Shown here piece after piece: positions 13,836-15,368 of a stretch of DNA of 15,368 nt. Numbering within the stretch: position 1 is the first letter of the stretch; each line of letters opens with the position of its first letter. Source of the DNA: Prochloron sp. SP5CPC1 (lineage in GTDB: Bacteria > Cyanobacteriota > Cyanobacteriia > Cyanobacteriales > Prochloraceae); assembly GCA_014323965.1 (NCBI GenBank), contig JACONB010000050.1, forward strand, positions 1-15,368, in the 5' to 3' direction. The notes under the pieces were generated by a model. It worked only from the letters and a program-made list of their open reading frames with translations. It had not been told where the DNA came from and searched no databases. The position numbers were made by a program, and so were the translations under genes.

Positions 13836-14297
13836 ATGATATCTGCGAAAAATGCTAGTCTGCTGGCTTTGAGTATAATTTTGATTGGGGCAGAAGCCAT
13901 GGCAGAAGATGCCAACTTCGGTCAGTTTACCCTGACACCCGCTCACAAAACTACAGTTTCTGGAAGCACCGATGGCTCTTACGACCTGTCGTCCATTGCT
14001 CAGACGGATCAAAACGGTAATCCCTGCATTGGTTATGCTTCTGTCAATCCAGATCACATGATGATTTTGAAGGAAGATTTGGCGCAACTGAAACTAGAGG
14101 TTGACAGCAATGGCCAAGATACAACTTTAGTAGTTAAGGGACCGGACAATATTCTTCGTTGTGACTTCGGTACCAATGATACCCCGGATGCGGTGATTAA
14201 AGCTACTGATTGGCCATCGGGAGAATACAAAATCTGGGTTGGTTCCATTGAACCTTCCCAAAAATGGGATTACCGCTTGTTAGCAGGAGGCAAATAA
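13836..14297 (+). CDS. Small secreted protein of unknown function
   Basis: This 153-residue protein has an N-terminal signal peptide: K5, a hydrophobic core LLALSIILIGA and a likely signal peptidase I site after AMA (residue 23). The mature part is rich in beta-type segments (TTLVVKGPDNILRCDFGTND, GEYKIWVGSI) and resembles the pre-peptidase C-terminal-like beta sandwich, which I infer only from pattern. Two cysteines (NPCIGY and LRCDFG) could form a disulfide in the periplasm. The start is supported by GGAGG seven bases upstream, and a TAAAAT at 13803-13808 may be its -10 box. No enzyme motif is seen. Confidence 0.85.
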   Translation: MISAKNASLLALSIILIGAEAMAEDANFGQFTLTPAHKTTVSGSTDGSYDLSSIAQTDQNGNPCIGYASVNPDHMMILKEDLAQLKLEVDSNGQDTTLVVKGPDNILRCDFGTNDTPDAVIKATDWPSGEYKIWVGSIEPSQKWDYRLLAGGK

Positions 14298-14388
14298 TTC
14301 GGGTTCCACGACAGCTCCTCTCACTTAGAAATACTTGTTTAACGGTAAGATAGTCAGTAATGTATTGAAGCAAAAATTAAAATCACTC

Positions 14389-15048
14389 GTGTTATCTTCA
14401 CTAATTGCTGACTTTCGCATTATTTTTGACCGAGATCCAGCAGCTCGCAACTGGCTGGAGGTTCTCATCTGCTACCCCGGTTTACAGGCACTCTTTTTCC
14501 ATCGTCTCGCTCACTTGCTGTACAACCTGGGTATTCCTTTCTTTCCCAGATTCATTTCTCACTTTGCTCGTGCTCTGACGGGGATTGAAATTCACCCCGG
14601 TGCTAAAATTGGCAAGGGTGTATTTATCGACCATGGTATGGGGGTTGTGATTGGCGAAACCGCTATTCTCGGAGACTACTGTCTTATTTATCAAGGTGTT
14701 ACTCTCGGTGGTACAGGGAAGGAAACTGGTAAGCGTCACCCCACTTTAGGGGAGAATGTGGTGGTGGGTGCTGGAGCTAAAGTTCTCGGGAACATTCAAA
14801 TTGGCAAGGACGTGCGCATTGGTGCGGGTTCTGTGGTTTTGCGAGATGTTCCTTCCAATTGTACAGTAGTAGGAATCCCAGGAAGAATTGTCTATCGCTC
14901 TGGTGTCCGAGTTGACCCCCTGGACCACAGTAATCTACCCGACTCGGAAGCTATTGTGATTCGCACTTTAGTTGACCGCATTGAGGCTTTGGAAAAACAA
15001 GTCCTTCAGTTGAAAGAAAATACTCAGCATAATAATATTGTTAAGTAG
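14389..15048 (+). CDS. cysE: Serine O-acetyltransferase
   Basis: The enzyme transfers acetyl from acetyl-CoA to serine, making O-acetylserine for cysteine synthesis. The 219-residue product shows the N-terminal helical domain (DFRIIFDRDPAARNWLEVL), then left-handed beta-helix hexapeptide repeats from IEIHPGAKIGKGVFIDHGMG, with catalytic-site histidines in FIDHGMG and GKRHPTLG. Its C-terminus has a coiled-coil-like tail (RIEALEKQVLQLKE). No ATG is available at the start. The GTG at 14389 gives MLSSLIADFRIIF, the expected cyanobacterial N-terminus, whereas an in-frame TTG at 14335 adds 18 unexpected residues. No strong Shine-Dalgarno is seen at either. It is a lone gene between two secreted-protein genes. 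Confidence 0.93.
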   Translation: MLSSLIADFRIIFDRDPAARNWLEVLICYPGLQALFFHRLAHLLYNLGIPFFPRFISHFARALTGIEIHPGAKIGKGVFIDHGMGVVIGETAILGDYCLIYQGVTLGGTGKETGKRHPTLGENVVVGAGAKVLGNIQIGKDVRIGAGSVVLRDVPSNCTVVGIPGRIVYRSGVRVDPLDHSNLPDSEAIVIRTLVDRIEALEKQVLQLKENTQHNNIVK

Positions 15049-15076
15049 CTGTTGTCAAAAATTGGACACTAAGCTA

Positions 15077-15113
15077 CAGGAGAGTCAGAGAATTGCATTT
15101 CCCAACTCTCCTG
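15077..15113. terminator. Hairpin after cysE, possible terminator
   Basis: CAGGAGAGT (15077-15085) and ACTCTCCTG (15105-15113) form a perfect 9-bp stem with a 19-base loop, about 30 bases past the cysE stop. It is not followed by a strong T tract, so it may be a terminator or an RNA stability element. Confidence 0.4.
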
Positions 15114-15183
15114 GGTATTATAGCATAAAAATTGTCAATTAAGAAAAAAAAGAATAGTGGAACTTCCAATGTTATAACAAAGT

Positions 15184-15196
15184 CCTAGATTCTAGG
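15184..15196. repeat. Small palindrome upstream of the edge gene
   Basis: CCTAGA and TCTAGG flank a single T, and another CCTAGG follows shortly after. The palindrome lies 58 bases before the next gene start and could be an operator, but evidence is weak. Confidence 0.25.
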
Positions 15197-15253
15197 GTGA
15201 ATGCCTAGGAAAAAATCCCAAAGACCTTCTCATTGAGAGAATGGTGAGTTATT

Positions 15254-15368
15254 ATGGTAATGAATAGTAAATTTTTTTCATGTGCGATGAAACCACAAAG
15301 ACTAACTTCGGTATTAACTATTTTAGCCCTCACCATAACTATCCTGGGGGCTGAGAGCAAGCAGGCTA
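15254..15368 (+). CDS. Partial secreted protein at the window edge
   Basis: An open frame begins at ATG 15254 (alternatives 15260 and 15287) and runs off the window. It encodes a basic start followed by a hydrophobic signal segment, SVLTILALTITILGAESKQA. The core resembles the signal peptide of the secreted protein encoded at 13836 (LLALSIILIGAEA). A weak GGTGAG precedes the first ATG. Only 38 codons are visible, so function cannot be judged. Confidence 0.55.
   Translation, partial: MVMNSKFFSCAMKPQRLTSVLTILALTITILGAESKQA

Noticed and set aside
1..15368. CRISPR array, tRNA or rRNA genes
   Set aside because: No regularly spaced repeats of 25-40 bases were seen despite the Cas4-like nuclease, and no cloverleaf or rRNA-like sequence was noticed by eye.

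Overview
The window looks like a cyanobacterial chromosome, probably a filamentous species with moderate GC. The support is a four-ACT-domain aspartate kinase, a CysE, a NarL/LuxR response regulator and a DUF1232 protein of cyanobacterial type, an Uma2 nuclease, a DUF433 antitoxin, dispersed intergenic repeats of kinds common in cyanobacterial genomes, and a few GCGATCGC (HIP1) sites. I cannot name the genus.

Left part (1-4492, plus strand): a compact cluster of nucleic-acid-handling genes. It encodes a P-loop ATPase with a C-terminal winged-helix-like region (95-2068), a stand-alone RNase D-like DEDDy 3'-5' exonuclease (2087-2629), and a fusion of a Cas4/AddB-like Fe-S PD-(D/E)XK nuclease to the alpha-beta motor of FtsK (2604-4492). 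I do not recognise this combination as a described system; it is the best candidate here for a new defence or DNA-processing module. In this copy the ATPase has an in-frame amber codon between Walker A and Walker B, and the nuclease is frameshifted, so the locus looks recently decayed (or contains sequencing errors).

Middle part (4493-8957): an accessory scrapyard. It holds a solitary HsdR-N-like PD-(D/E)XK protein (minus strand), about 590 bases of gene remnants, and an IS200/IS605-family tnpB-only element (6546-7933) inserted in a DUF433 antitoxin gene whose two halves rejoin exactly when the element is removed. The start of the partner toxin is visible in an ATGA overlap with the antitoxin stop, but the toxin is degraded. 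The tnpB gene is itself interrupted by a 49-bp insertion that accounts for its frameshift. Next come an orphan antitoxin-like gene with a lysC fragment in its upstream region, a small minus-strand ORF, and a repeat-rich intergenic stretch.

Right part (8958-15368): mostly ordinary housekeeping genes. An Uma2 family gene and lysC form a minus-strand pair; a DUF1232 membrane protein and a NarL-type response regulator run plus; a PHP phosphoesterase (minus) diverges from a DUF427 gene (plus); then come a small secreted protein, serine acetyltransferase cysE with a likely GTG start, and the first codons of another secreted protein at the window edge. LysC and CysE supply precursors for aspartate-family amino acids and cysteine, but nothing here shows that they are co-regulated.

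A recurring feature is that the stop codons of the FtsK fusion, the HsdR-N protein and lysC lie in or at the edge of dispersed intergenic repeats.
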